Assembly (NCBI RefSeq): GCF_008362905.1
Contig: NZ_VFJB01000004.1
Coordinates: 248,001-312,000 of the forward strand
Direction of reading: 5' to 3'
From: Deferribacter autotrophicus
Lineage (GTDB): Bacteria; Chrysiogenota; Deferribacteres; Deferribacterales; Deferribacteraceae
DNA length: 64,000 nt
Positions 1 through 8,341 of this stretch are shown here, one piece after another. How positions within the stretch are numbered: the stretch's first letter is position 1; each line of letters opens with the position of its first letter. Both the position numbers and the translations under genes were made by a program. The notes under the pieces are model-generated. The model saw only the letters and a program-made list of their open reading frames with translations, did not search any database and was not told the origin of the DNA.

Positions 1-660
1 AAAATCCTCTCCGGTATCAGCTGTTACCATAAACTCATGAGAAAAAGAACCACCAATCGCTCCTGAATCTGCTTCAACCACTTTATATTTCAAACCACAT
101 GCCTCAAATATTTTACAGTATGCATCATACATTTTTTGATAGCTAGCTTCTGCCCCAGCATCATCCACATCAAAAGAGTAAGCATCTTTCATAATGAATT
201 CTCGCCCTCTCATTAAACCAAATCTAGGTCTTACTTCATCTCTAAATTTTGTCTGAATCTGATAAAGATTTAAAGGCAGTTGCTTATAAGATTTTACCTC
301 ATTTCTCACTATATCAGTAACCACTTCTTCATGGGTAGGCCCTATGCAAAAATCTCTATCGTGTCTGTCTTTCAATCTTAATAATTCTTTACCATAAACA
401 TTCCATCTACCGCTTTCCATCCAAAGCTCGGCAGGGACAACAGCTGGCATTAAAACCTCAATGGCCCCAGCCTCATTCATATACTTTCTAACAATATTTT
501 CCACTTTCTTAATAACTTTCAATCCTGCAGGCAGATAATTATAAATACCGGCAGCCACCTTCCTTATCATACCGGCTCTAAGCATATATTTATGGCTTAC
601 AACTTCAGCTTCACTTGGATTTTCCCTTAAAGTTGGCAAAAAATAATTTTTTAATCTCAT
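1..660 (-). CDS. proS: Prolyl-tRNA synthetase, N-terminal part (runs off window)
   Basis: This is the first 220 codons of prolyl-tRNA synthetase, which charges tRNA-Pro in the cytoplasm; the frame stays open to base 1, so the 3' part lies outside the window. The translation starts [19 protein letters not shown] and carries the class II core: the motif 2 region [25 protein letters not shown] and the TxE loop [15 protein letters not shown] are clear. ATG at 660 follows a GGGGG ribosome-binding site. It is divergent from the TRAP genes. The family call is secure; whether the editing insertion is present cannot be seen. Confidence 0.95.
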   Translation of the reverse strand, partial: MRLKNYFLPTLRENPSEAEVVSHKYMLRAGMIRKVAAGIYNYLPAGLKVIKKVENIVRKYMNEAGAIEVLMPAVVPAELWMESGRWNVYGKELLRLKDRHDRDFCIGPTHEEVVTDIVRNEVKSYKQLPLNLYQIQTKFRDEVRPRFGLMRGREFIMKDAYSFDVDDAGAEASYQKMYDAYCKIFEACGLKYKVVEADSGAIGGSFSHEFMVTADTGEDF

Positions 661-781
661 CTAAACCCCCAATTTTTTATTTTACTTTATCAAACTAATA
701 ATAAATTTTCAATTATTAAAAAACTACCCTAATGACATAGTTCGTTAACTTTATTCAGCATTGTTTAACCAATTTTAAATC

Positions 782-814
782 TTGACTGTTATAAAAAAAA
801 AGCGTATATGCGCT
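782..814 (+). promoter_or_regulatory. Promoter with overlapping operator-like palindrome for dctQM
   Basis: TTGACT (782-787) and TATATG (805-810) are separated by 17 bp, a good sigma-70-type promoter. The -10 lies inside AGCGTATATGCGCT (801-814), whose outer 4 bp AGCG/CGCT form an inverted repeat. A repressor bound there would block the promoter; that role is inferred. Confidence 0.55.
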
Positions 815-839
815 AAAAAATCAATCCCAGGAGGTTAAC

Positions 840-1373
840 TTGAAGTTAATCGCTAAAATCATGAAAATCATCGATATGTTTAATGAGTGGTTTGGTAATA
901 TTGTAATCTGGATTTCTACTTTAATGGTACTTGTGGTTTGTTATGATGTAACCACAAGATATGTTTTTAACAAAAGTTCTGTTGCCGTGCAAGAGCTTGA
1001 ATGGCACCTTTTCGGTTTTCTTTTCCTTTTGGGCGCTGCTTACACTTTAAAACATGACAGACATGTAAGAGTGGACGTATTTTACGATAAGTTAACTGAA
1101 AAAAAGAAAGCTGTAATTGATATCATCGGAACACTTCTGTTTTTAATACCTTTTTCAATTTTAGTAATTTACACATCTAAAAATTTCGTCATCAACTCTT
1201 TTCTTATTAAAGAAGGATCTCCTAACCCCGGCGGATTACCTTACAGGTTCATTTTAAAAAGTGCCATCCCTGTAGGGTTCTTTCTTGTTCTACTTCAGGG
1301 AATATCATTACTTATTCGCAACTTCTTAATATTAACAGGTAAAAAAGAATATCTAGAAGGGAGTCAAAAATGA
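840..1373 (+). CDS. dctQ: TRAP transporter small permease (DctQ family)
   Basis: Small membrane subunit of a TRAP transporter, 177 residues with four hydrophobic segments, as is normal for DctQ. The stretch RYVFNKSSVAVQELEWHLFGFLFLLGAAYTL, holding the conserved (Q/E)ExxxHLF pattern, is diagnostic. It starts with TTG at 840, placed 5 nt after AGGAGG (829-834); no upstream ATG fits. The stop overlaps the dctM start by 4 nt, so the two are translationally coupled. A DctP binding protein is not encoded next to them, so the substrate (usually an organic acid) cannot be inferred. Confidence 0.9.
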   Translation: MKLIAKIMKIIDMFNEWFGNIVIWISTLMVLVVCYDVTTRYVFNKSSVAVQELEWHLFGFLFLLGAAYTLKHDRHVRVDVFYDKLTEKKKAVIDIIGTLLFLIPFSILVIYTSKNFVINSFLIKEGSPNPGGLPYRFILKSAIPVGFFLVLLQGISLLIRNFLILTGKKEYLEGSQK

Positions 1374-2689
1374 CAGAAGCTATGCCTCTGATTCTATTTA
1401 TAACTGTTTTCGGTCTTTTACTACTCGGTTATCCCGTTGCATTCACTTTAGGTGGTGTTTCTTTATTTTTTGGTCTTGCTACTTTCGGTTTAGATTTTTT
1501 TAATTTACTCCCTTTAAGAATCTGGGGACGTATTACCAATGTGGTTTTAATTGCTGTTCCTCTTTTTGTTTATATGGGGGTAATGCTTGAAAAATCAGGT
1601 CTTGCTGAAGAGTTGTTGGAAACAATGGCTCTACTTTTCGGTAAATTAAGAGGCGGTCTTGCCATCTCAGTTGTGGTGGTTGGTGCTCTACTTGCAGCCT
1701 CCACAGGAATAGTTGGTGCCACTGTGGTAACTATGGGGCTTTTAAGTTTACCTACTATGCTCAAAAGGAACTACTCACCTGAACTTGCCACAGGGACTAT
1801 ATCAGCATCAGGTACTTTAGGACAAATTATTCCTCCAAGTATCGTCCTTGTTCTTCTTGGCTCAATCTTGAATGTGGATATCGGCTCCATGTTTATTGGC
1901 GCTGTTGTACCCGGCTTGATGCTTGTGATCTTATACATCATCTATATAGTAATCATGGCCATCGTAAAACCTGAATCATGTCCGGCCATGCCAAAAGAAG
2001 AATTGGACGCCTTTCACAAAGATGGAATGTACAAAAAAATAATTACTGCATTTTTAATGCCCTTTGGCTTGATCCTTGCAGTTTTGGGTTCCATTTTCGC
2101 TGGAATTGCTTCCCCAACCGAAGCTGCAGCAGTTGGAGCTTTTTTTGCAACTGTTTTAACGGCACTAAAAGGTAGATTAAATTTCAACACTCTAAAAGCA
2201 GTAATGAAAGAAACCACCTATCTTACATGTATGGTGTTTATCCTCCTTGTAGGCGCCACAGCCTTTGGTCTTGTTTTTAGAGGTATGGGTGGCGATGCAT
2301 ACATTAGAGACCTGGTTATCAATGCGAATTTAAGCAAAGGTATGTTTACCTTCCTTGTCATGTTTGTAGTATTTATTGCAGGTTTCTTCATAGATTTTAT
2401 CGAAATTACATTTATTTTAGTCCCTGTTGTTGCTCCTATTTTTGAACATTTTGGGGTAAATCTTCTTTGGCTTGGAATTCTTTTTGCCGTTAACCTTCAA
2501 ACATCTTTTCTAACTCCACCATTCGGATTTTCACTATTTTACCTTAAAGGTGTAGCTCCACCAGAAGTAACCACAATGCACATCTATAAAGGGATTATTC
2601 CGTACATTATTATCCAGCTAATAGTTCTAGCAATGGTTGCTTTCTGGCCAGAAAGTGTCCTCTGGCTTCCAAAAATTATCAGTTATTAA
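1370..2689 (+). CDS. dctM: TRAP transporter large permease (DctM family)
   Basis: Large membrane subunit of the TRAP transporter, 439 residues and about 12 hydrophobic segments, matching the usual DctM length of about 430. It carries the typical loops GTLGQIIPPSIVLVLLG and SPTEAAAVGAF and ends with the family's PLPFGFSLFYLKG-like stretch (here TPPFGFSLFYLKGVAPPEV). It is coupled to dctQ by an ATGA overlap and followed at once by a strong terminator, so the operon is only these two genes. The missing receptor must be encoded elsewhere or shared with another system. Confidence 0.93.
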   Translation: MTEAMPLILFITVFGLLLLGYPVAFTLGGVSLFFGLATFGLDFFNLLPLRIWGRITNVVLIAVPLFVYMGVMLEKSGLAEELLETMALLFGKLRGGLAISVVVVGALLAASTGIVGATVVTMGLLSLPTMLKRNYSPELATGTISASGTLGQIIPPSIVLVLLGSILNVDIGSMFIGAVVPGLMLVILYIIYIVIMAIVKPESCPAMPKEELDAFHKDGMYKKIITAFLMPFGLILAVLGSIFAGIASPTEAAAVGAFFATVLTALKGRLNFNTLKAVMKETTYLTCMVFILLVGATAFGLVFRGMGGDAYIRDLVINANLSKGMFTFLVMFVVFIAGFFIDFIEITFILVPVVAPIFEHFGVNLLWLGILFAVNLQTSFLTPPFGFSLFYLKGVAPPEVTTMHIYKGIIPYIIIQLIVLAMVAFWPESVLWLPKIISY

Positions 2690-2715
2690 AAAGAGGCTTC
2701 GGCCTCTTTTTTTTT
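2688..2715 (+). terminator. Rho-independent terminator after dctM
   Basis: AAGAGGC (2691-2697), a TTCG tetraloop and GCCTCTT (2702-2708) form a stable hairpin followed by a T tract to 2715. It starts at the dctM stop codon. Confidence 0.92.
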
Positions 2716-2776
2716 ACCTATTAATCATTAACTGATATAATCAATTTCTTCCAATTTGAATAAACCCTAATAATTC

Positions 2777-2805
2777 TTGATTTTATCTTAACATTGTTTT
2801 ATTAT
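2777..2805 (+). promoter_or_regulatory. Promoter of the acyl-CoA/mutase operon
   Basis: TTGATT (2777-2782) and TATTAT (2800-2805) are 17 bp apart, 43 nt before the first ATG. GAGG at 2836-2839 is the ribosome-binding site, 8 nt before the start. Confidence 0.6.
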
Positions 2806-2847
2806 TGCTAAAATTTGTCAAGCATGCATTCAATCGAGGTTTAAGGA

Positions 2848-3633
2848 ATGGATATTACAAAAGAAAAAATAAAACGCATTGGCAAAATTATTTTCAAAAA
2901 CAATTCTTATTTAACGACTGATAACCTCAAAGATTTGTACCACATAATAAATGAATTTGAAAATGATATAGAAGTTGATCTCATTACTTTTAGCAGTGAA
3001 ACAGATTCTTTTTGCAAAGGTGTAAACATAGAAGAATTAGTAAATTACAATGAAGCAGAATCAAAAATTTTTTCCTTTTTAGGTCAGAGACTAATTAAAC
3101 GAATGAGAAATTTGAAAAAAATTATTATCTCCCTAGTGAATGGTAATGCTCTAGGTGCCGGTTTTGAGATAGTTTTAGCTTCAGATGTTATTTTTGCTAC
3201 AAAAAGAAGTATGTTTGGCTTTCCAGAAACAAATTTTGGCATAATACCCGGATTTGGTGGGACTCAACTTATGTCTCGCAAAATTTATGAAACATTTACC
3301 AAATATCTTGTTTTTACCGGAGAAAAAGTAACCGCTGATAATCTTTTTGAAAAAGGAATAATTACCAAACTGTTTGATAACAACGATGAAATGACTAATT
3401 TCTTTGAAGAGTTTGCCGAAAAATTAAAACAAAGGAGTGTTTTTGCCATAGGTCTTGCTAAAGAGGTAATTAACAACGGTATCGAGATAGATCTCGAAAA
3501 AGCGTTATTACTAGAGCAAAACGCATTCACAGTAGCCTTTGCAAGTAATGATAAAAGAGAGGGAATGAGCGCATTTATTGAAAAAAGAAAACCTAAGTTT
3601 ACAGATAGATGGGAAGAGTTTAAAAAACTTTAG
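2848..3633 (+). CDS. Enoyl-CoA hydratase/isomerase (crotonase) family protein
   Basis: A full-length crotonase-fold enzyme (261 residues) acting on an acyl-CoA thioester. The oxyanion-hole segment [16 protein letters not shown] and the downstream [17 protein letters not shown] are present. Both glutamates that activate water in rat mitochondrial enoyl-CoA hydratase are kept (GFE and PET). The C-terminus [14 protein letters not shown] is the usual crotonase tail. First gene of the operon, ending 10 nt before the B12-binding subunit. Hydratase activity is plausible; because of the mutase and MeaB neighbours, a methylmalonyl-CoA decarboxylase role like E. coli ScpB is also possible. The substrate is not determined. 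Confidence 0.85.
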   Translation: MDITKEKIKRIGKIIFKNNSYLTTDNLKDLYHIINEFENDIEVDLITFSSETDSFCKGVNIEELVNYNEAESKIFSFLGQRLIKRMRNLKKIIISLVNGNALGAGFEIVLASDVIFATKRSMFGFPETNFGIIPGFGGTQLMSRKIYETFTKYLVFTGEKVTADNLFEKGIITKLFDNNDEMTNFFEEFAEKLKQRSVFAIGLAKEVINNGIEIDLEKALLLEQNAFTVAFASNDKREGMSAFIEKRKPKFTDRWEEFKKL

Positions 3634-3643
3634 GGAGGATGTG

Positions 3644-4048
3644 ATGGGAAAGATAAGAATTTTAATAGCAAAACCAGGGCTTGATGGTCACGACAGAGGA
3701 GCAAAAGTAGTGGCAAGGGCTTTAAGGGATGCAGGATTTGAAGTAATTTACACTGGACTTAGACAAACTCCTGAAGCAATAGTAAACACTGCTATTCAGG
3801 AAGATGTGGATGCCATAGGGATAAGCATCCTTTCCGGGGCACATAATACTGTTTTTCCAAAAATTATTCAACTTCTTAAAGAAAAAGGAGCTGATGATAT
3901 TATCGTGTTTGGTGGTGGAGTTATCCCTGAAGATGATATCCCATTTCTTCTATCCAAAGGCGTAAAAAGAATTTTCACGCCAGGGACTCCAACCTCAGAA
4001 ATTATAGACTTTATAAAAGAAACGATAAAACCAAAAGATGCTGCATGA
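3644..4048 (+). CDS. B12-binding subunit of an acyl-CoA mutase (methylmalonyl-CoA mutase C-terminal domain)
   Basis: A 134-residue free-standing cobalamin-binding domain. The base-off/His-on signature is complete: DGHDRG at 16-21, SILSG, and the GGG turn near residue 90. This length matches separate small subunits of methylmalonyl-CoA mutase or of 2-hydroxyisobutyryl-CoA mutase, not the fused form. I chose ATG 3644 because GGGAGG (3633-3638) sits just before it; a longer reading from 3578 would overlap the previous gene. The stop overlaps the next gene (ATGA). The catalytic large subunit is absent from the window, so substrate specificity cannot be assigned. Confidence 0.92.
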   Translation: MGKIRILIAKPGLDGHDRGAKVVARALRDAGFEVIYTGLRQTPEAIVNTAIQEDVDAIGISILSGAHNTVFPKIIQLLKEKGADDIIVFGGGVIPEDDIPFLLSKGVKRIFTPGTPTSEIIDFIKETIKPKDAA

Positions 4049-4686
4049 TAAAATTAGATATTGACGGCGAAGTAGCTTATTTAACACTAACTCCTGAAGA
4101 GAAATTTAATATATTAAATACTGATACTTTAAAAAATTTAATAGAAAATATTAAGAAACTTTTTGATGCACCTGCAAAAATTTTAAGAATATTTGGAGAA
4201 GGTGGCTCCTTTGCTGTAGGTGCAAATATTAAAACCATGCTCTCCTATTCAGGTTATGATGCAAAAGGGTTTTCGATACTTGGCAACAGACTATTCAACC
4301 TTATGCAGGAACTACCACAGGTAGTAATAGCAGAAATCGATGGTTTCTGTATGGGTGGTGGAATGGACTTTGCTGCAGCATCTGACTTTAGATTTGCCAC
4401 AAAAAAAAGTAAATTTGCACATCCCGGTTCAAAGCTTGGTATAATCACAGGCTTTGGCGGCACCCAAAGAATACCTAGAGTAATGAGACATAGTCACTAC
4501 CAGCAACTGTTTTTACTTGGTGACATGTTTTACGCAGATTTTTTGAAAGATGGTGGCTTTCTATTGGAAATATTCGAAACCAAAGGAGAAATGAGAGATT
4601 ATGTAACTCAATTTTGTGAAAAAATAATTAATAAAAATAGATTACACCTTTATTATTTAAAACAAATGATTAACAGAATGAGGTAA
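4045..4686 (+). CDS. Short crotonase-family protein with altered catalytic glutamates
   Basis: A second crotonase-fold protein, only 213 residues against about 260 for the family; the C-terminal helical region is shortened. The core [16 protein letters not shown] and [14 protein letters not shown] are recognisable. The two hydratase glutamates are replaced: the first is Asp (GGGMDF) and the second is Gly (HPGSKLG). It is therefore unlikely to be a hydratase. Crotonase-fold decarboxylases and isomerases lack one or both of these residues, so a decarboxylase or isomerase acting on the mutase product is one reading. It overlaps the B12 subunit by 4 nt and precedes meaB by 2 nt. Confidence 0.8.
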   Translation: MIKLDIDGEVAYLTLTPEEKFNILNTDTLKNLIENIKKLFDAPAKILRIFGEGGSFAVGANIKTMLSYSGYDAKGFSILGNRLFNLMQELPQVVIAEIDGFCMGGGMDFAAASDFRFATKKSKFAHPGSKLGIITGFGGTQRIPRVMRHSHYQQLFLLGDMFYADFLKDGGFLLEIFETKGEMRDYVTQFCEKIINKNRLHLYYLKQMINRMR

Positions 4687-4688
4687 AA

Positions 4689-5597
4689 ATGCTCTATCAA
4701 AAAGTATTAAACGGAGATAAGCGTAGTCTTGCAAGACTAATGAGATTTGTAGATGACAGAATCGACGGCTATGAAAAAGAGATGAAAGAGATTCTACCAA
4801 AATGTGGTAAAGCTCACTTCATTGGCATAACGGGCTCTCCAGGAGCTGGAAAATCCACTCTTACCAACGAAATTATCAAACACTATAGAAACCTTGGGAA
4901 AAAGGTTGGTGTAGTGGCCATTGACCCCACAAGCCCATTTTCCGAAGGAGCAATTTTAGGTGATAGAATACGAATGGCCGAACACTCACAGGATGAAGGT
5001 GTTTTCATAAGAAGTGTGGCCACTAGGGGGCATCTTGGTGGATTATCAAGTTCTGCTATAGAAATCGCTATGATTCTTGATGCTGCTGGTTATGATGTAA
5101 TAATTATTGAAACAGTAGGTGTAGGCCAAGATGAAGTGGAGATTTCCACAGTCTCAGACACATGTATAGTTGTAACAGTCCCAGGACTAGGTGATGATAT
5201 CCAGGCTATAAAAGCAGGTATTTTGGAAATTGCTGATATATTTGTAGTAAACAAAGCTGACAAAGATGAAGCTCACCGAACAGCAAGAGATTTGGAAATG
5301 ATGTTGGAGCTATCGCAGAAGAAAGATTGGACCCCACCAATTGTTAAAACTGTGGCTACTAGAGGTGAAGGGGTTGCAGAGCTAGTTGAAAAAATAGAAA
5401 GTCACAGAATTAAATTTAATTCAAAACACTCCGAAAGACTTTTTTTTATTGCAAAACAATATCTAATAGAAAAAATTGAAAAAAATATCTTTTCTTATGA
5501 AAAAATTATAGCTAAACTAAACCTTAATGGGGACCCATACTCCCTGGTAGAAGAAATGTTTAACTCTTTAACTAATGGAATAAATATTAGGGATTAA
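4689..5597 (+). CDS. meaB: MeaB/ArgK-type G3E GTPase, B12-mutase chaperone
   Basis: A 302-residue GTPase that loads and protects adenosylcobalamin in acyl-CoA mutases. Walker A is GSPGAGKS at residues 49-56, the switch region is IIETVGVGQDEVEIS around 139-153, and the base-recognition motif NKAD is at 188-191. Length and motif order match MeaB. Two bases separate it from the preceding crotonase, so the two are cotranscribed. Its presence supports a real B12 mutase system although the large subunit is not here. E. coli has the same association (scpA, argK, scpB). Confidence 0.94.
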   Translation: MLYQKVLNGDKRSLARLMRFVDDRIDGYEKEMKEILPKCGKAHFIGITGSPGAGKSTLTNEIIKHYRNLGKKVGVVAIDPTSPFSEGAILGDRIRMAEHSQDEGVFIRSVATRGHLGGLSSSAIEIAMILDAAGYDVIIIETVGVGQDEVEISTVSDTCIVVTVPGLGDDIQAIKAGILEIADIFVVNKADKDEAHRTARDLEMMLELSQKKDWTPPIVKTVATRGEGVAELVEKIESHRIKFNSKHSERLFFIAKQYLIEKIEKNIFSYEKIIAKLNLNGDPYSLVEEMFNSLTNGINIRD

Positions 5598-5637
5598 ACT
5601 CCGATGAATATAAAATACACAAAGTGAGGAGGATATA

Positions 5638-7281
5638 ATGGCACACAATATGGAAAACTATGATGAAACGGTAAAGAATTTCAAATTGGATGTTCCAGTT
5701 TACTATAATTTTGGTTTTGATGTTATAGACAAATGGGCAGAGGATAGAAGTAAACTTGCGTTAATATGGGTAGATACAGACGGAGATACTCATCAAAAAT
5801 ACACCTTCTTTGATTTAAAGAAGATGTCAAATCAGTTTGCAAATGTATTAATTTCGAAAGGATTTAAAAAAGGAGATAAACTTTATGTAATGGTGCCCAG
5901 AATACCTGATTGGTATTCTATAATGCTTGGCTGCTTCAAAGTGGGTGTAATACCTATGCCTGCTCCAAAAATCCTGCAACCAAAAGATATTAAATACAGG
6001 ATCGATGCAGCTGAGGCAAAAGGTGCAATTGTTCATATTGAAAGCATTGAAAAGTTTGATGAACTAGAACTTCCTTCCCTCACAGAAAAAATAGTTGTTG
6101 GTGGAAAATATGAAGGGTGGGATAGTTTTGAAGAACTTATGGCAAAAGCTTCTTACAAATTGTCCCGTGAAGATGTTGAACCTACAAAAAGTACTGATCC
6201 AATGATTATATATTTTACAAGTGGAACCACCAAATTTCCAAAAATGGTTATGCATGAACACTCTTATGCTCTCGCCCACCTAATCACCGCAAAATTCTGG
6301 CAAGATCTCACACCAAAAGATCTCCACTGGACGTTGAGTGATACTGGTTGGGGTAAAGCAGTTTGGGGTAAAATGTTTGGACAATGGATAATTGGTACTA
6401 CCGTTTTAATGCACAATGCAGCTGATAAATTTGATCCTGAAAAGCATCTTTATATTATGGAAAAATATGGTGTAACAACCTTCTGTGCACCACCTACTGC
6501 CTATAGAATGCTGATCTTACAAGATTTGAAAAAATACGATTTTTCTGCACTCAGACACTCCATCAGTGCAGGCGAACCTTTAAATCCTGAAGTGATTAGA
6601 ATCTGGAAAGAACATACCGGTACAACAATTTATGATGGTTATGGTCAGACAGAAACGGTTAATACCATTGCCAACTTCCCATGTTTAAAAATAAAACCAG
6701 GCTCTATGGGCAAACCTACTCCTGGTTTTCATGTGGATGTAGTAGATGATGATGGCAATCCTTTGCCAACTGGCGAAGTAGGTCATATCGCAATAAAAGT
6801 AAAACCTAATCATCCTATTGGAGTATTTAAAGGATACTATAAAAATGAAGAAGCCACAAAAGAAGCCTTTAGAGGTGACTGGTACTTCACCGGAGATAAG
6901 GCTTATAAAGATGAAGATGGTTATTTCTGGTTTGTAGGAAGAGCCGATGATGTAATTAAAGCAAGTGGCTACAGGATTGGCCCTTTTGAGGTGGAAAGTG
7001 CACTTCAAAGTCACCCAGCTGTAGCAGAAAGTGCTGTAGTGGGCTCACCTGATAAAATACGTGGCACCATTGTAAAGGCTTTTATCGTTTTAAAGCCAGG
7101 CGTTGAACCAAGTGATGACTTGATAAAAGAGTTGCAGGAGCATGTTAAAAAGGAAACCGCTCCCTACAAATATCCTCGTGAAATTGAATTTGTAAAAGAG
7201 CTTCCAAAAACTGTAAGTGGTAAAATCAGAAGGGTTGAACTCAGAAAAATGGAGGAAGAAAAAAAACTTGGTAAAAATTAA
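5638..7281 (+). CDS. AMP-forming acyl-CoA synthetase, medium-chain/acetyl-CoA synthetase-like
   Basis: A 547-residue member of the ANL adenylate-forming family that activates a carboxylate to its CoA thioester. The phosphate loop is YFTSGTTKFPK near residues 192-202, with Lys where Gly is usual. Later come DGYGQTET, WYFTGDKAYKDEDGYFWFVGRADDVIKASGYR, and the catalytic lysine in PKTVSGK (Lys529). SDTGWGKAVWGKMFGQW places it with the medium-chain (ACSM/MACS-like) group. GAGGAGG precedes ATG 5638. Last gene of the operon; it probably makes the acyl-CoA that the crotonases and mutase use. The substrate (propionate, isobutyrate or another short acid) is not readable from sequence. Confidence 0.9.
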   Translation: MAHNMENYDETVKNFKLDVPVYYNFGFDVIDKWAEDRSKLALIWVDTDGDTHQKYTFFDLKKMSNQFANVLISKGFKKGDKLYVMVPRIPDWYSIMLGCFKVGVIPMPAPKILQPKDIKYRIDAAEAKGAIVHIESIEKFDELELPSLTEKIVVGGKYEGWDSFEELMAKASYKLSREDVEPTKSTDPMIIYFTSGTTKFPKMVMHEHSYALAHLITAKFWQDLTPKDLHWTLSDTGWGKAVWGKMFGQWIIGTTVLMHNAADKFDPEKHLYIMEKYGVTTFCAPPTAYRMLILQDLKKYDFSALRHSISAGEPLNPEVIRIWKEHTGTTIYDGYGQTETVNTIANFPCLKIKPGSMGKPTPGFHVDVVDDDGNPLPTGEVGHIAIKVKPNHPIGVFKGYYKNEEATKEAFRGDWYFTGDKAYKDEDGYFWFVGRADDVIKASGYRIGPFEVESALQSHPAVAESAVVGSPDKIRGTIVKAFIVLKPGVEPSDDLIKELQEHVKKETAPYKYPREIEFVKELPKTVSGKIRRVELRKMEEEKKLGKN

Positions 7282-7304
7282 TGATAATAATAAACAAAAA
7301 CAGC

Positions 7305-7344
7305 GCCCCTTTGGACCAAAATCTTTGTTATGGTTCAAAGGGGC
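7305..7344. terminator. Long hairpin after the acyl-CoA operon
   Basis: Two 14-base arms (7305-7318 and 7331-7344) pair with one G-T wobble around a 12-nt loop. The following sequence is only moderately T-rich, so termination is likely but not textbook. The rest of 7345-7504 shows no gene. Confidence 0.55.
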
Positions 7345-7504
7345 TTGCACCTATTCTTTTTATTTCTCTGAAGTTAATAGAAAAAACTATCTTAGAAATG
7401 AAGTGCAACTATTTCAAAGACGTTCAGGATAACAACATTAGGGCACTCATTCGTTATGATTATGTATGTCATCATTTATCAAAAATAAATATTAGAAATA
7501 CGCA

Positions 7505-8341
7505 ATGATAAATCAAAACTATACCTTTGAAAAATTAAGAAAAGAAAATCTTCTCTACCTCTCAGATATAAATCAACTTTCTTACGCAGAAAAAGAGAAA
7601 ATATACTCTCATTTCATCCCTGAAAAACTTTATCAGATACTTGGGATAAAAAACTTTGATGAGTTAAAAAATAAATATTATTTCAGACTGTTTTGTGAAC
7701 CTGGCACAGACTTTGTAAAAATCGAAATAAAAATAGACAAAAATCAGAAAGACTGGATTTTCCTTCTTGAAATTGCCGATACCATTTACTACCAACTTGA
7801 ACTGTCTTTAATTGTCATTGGGGACCCAAATGCTCCTTTTTTTGATGTCTACCACGACAGATTCGGACATAGAAATTACTTTGCCACAGCTGAAAGAAAT
7901 ATTGAAGAAGAAACAAAAGCCTTGAAAGCTGGACTATACCCTCATCAATCAAGAAAAGGTTTAAATCTTTTTGATAATTTACTAGAAAACCTTGAGTCCT
8001 TTTGCAGATACACTGAAAAACATCTCATTGAAACAGACCCTCTTGGTTATGCCAGTGCCATTTTTTATGAAAAAAAGGGGTTTGGATATATTGATGGCAA
8101 AAAACTTATGCTTAAAATTGATAAGGAATTTTATCCAGAAGGTCTTTTATATAAGAAATTGGATAACTCCAATATCTTCAGAAAACAGGAATATTGGAAC
8201 AATGTATGGGGTAGAAGTTGGGCAATACATGATGGAGTACTGAAAGAAGCTTTAGGGGTTGAATTCAATCATATAAAAATGTATAAACCAATAGATAAAA
8301 AATTGCAGGTCAATACATTTATGACACAAGGAGTCATATGA
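7505..8341 (+). CDS. Conserved-looking protein of unknown function
   Basis: A soluble 278-residue protein with no signal peptide or membrane segment. I do not recognise a family with confidence. The centre holds VIGDPNAPFFDVYHDRFGHRNYFATAERNIEEE with several His, Asp and Arg residues that could be an active site. A later segment YASAIFYEKKGFGYIDGKKLMLKI resembles the end of a GNAT acyltransferase fold, but that is weak. The C-terminal part has WNNVWGRSWAIHDG. The stop overlaps the start of the aminopeptidase (ATGA), so the two are coupled and probably act together. Confidence 0.75.
   Translation: MINQNYTFEKLRKENLLYLSDINQLSYAEKEKIYSHFIPEKLYQILGIKNFDELKNKYYFRLFCEPGTDFVKIEIKIDKNQKDWIFLLEIADTIYYQLELSLIVIGDPNAPFFDVYHDRFGHRNYFATAERNIEEETKALKAGLYPHQSRKGLNLFDNLLENLESFCRYTEKHLIETDPLGYASAIFYEKKGFGYIDGKKLMLKIDKEFYPEGLLYKKLDNSNIFRKQEYWNNVWGRSWAIHDGVLKEALGVEFNHIKMYKPIDKKLQVNTFMTQGVI

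Noticed and set aside
3578-3643. N-terminal extension of the B12-binding subunit from 3578
   Set aside because: It overlaps the end of the preceding crotonase gene and the extra residues are not part of the domain; ATG 3644 has a ribosome-binding site.
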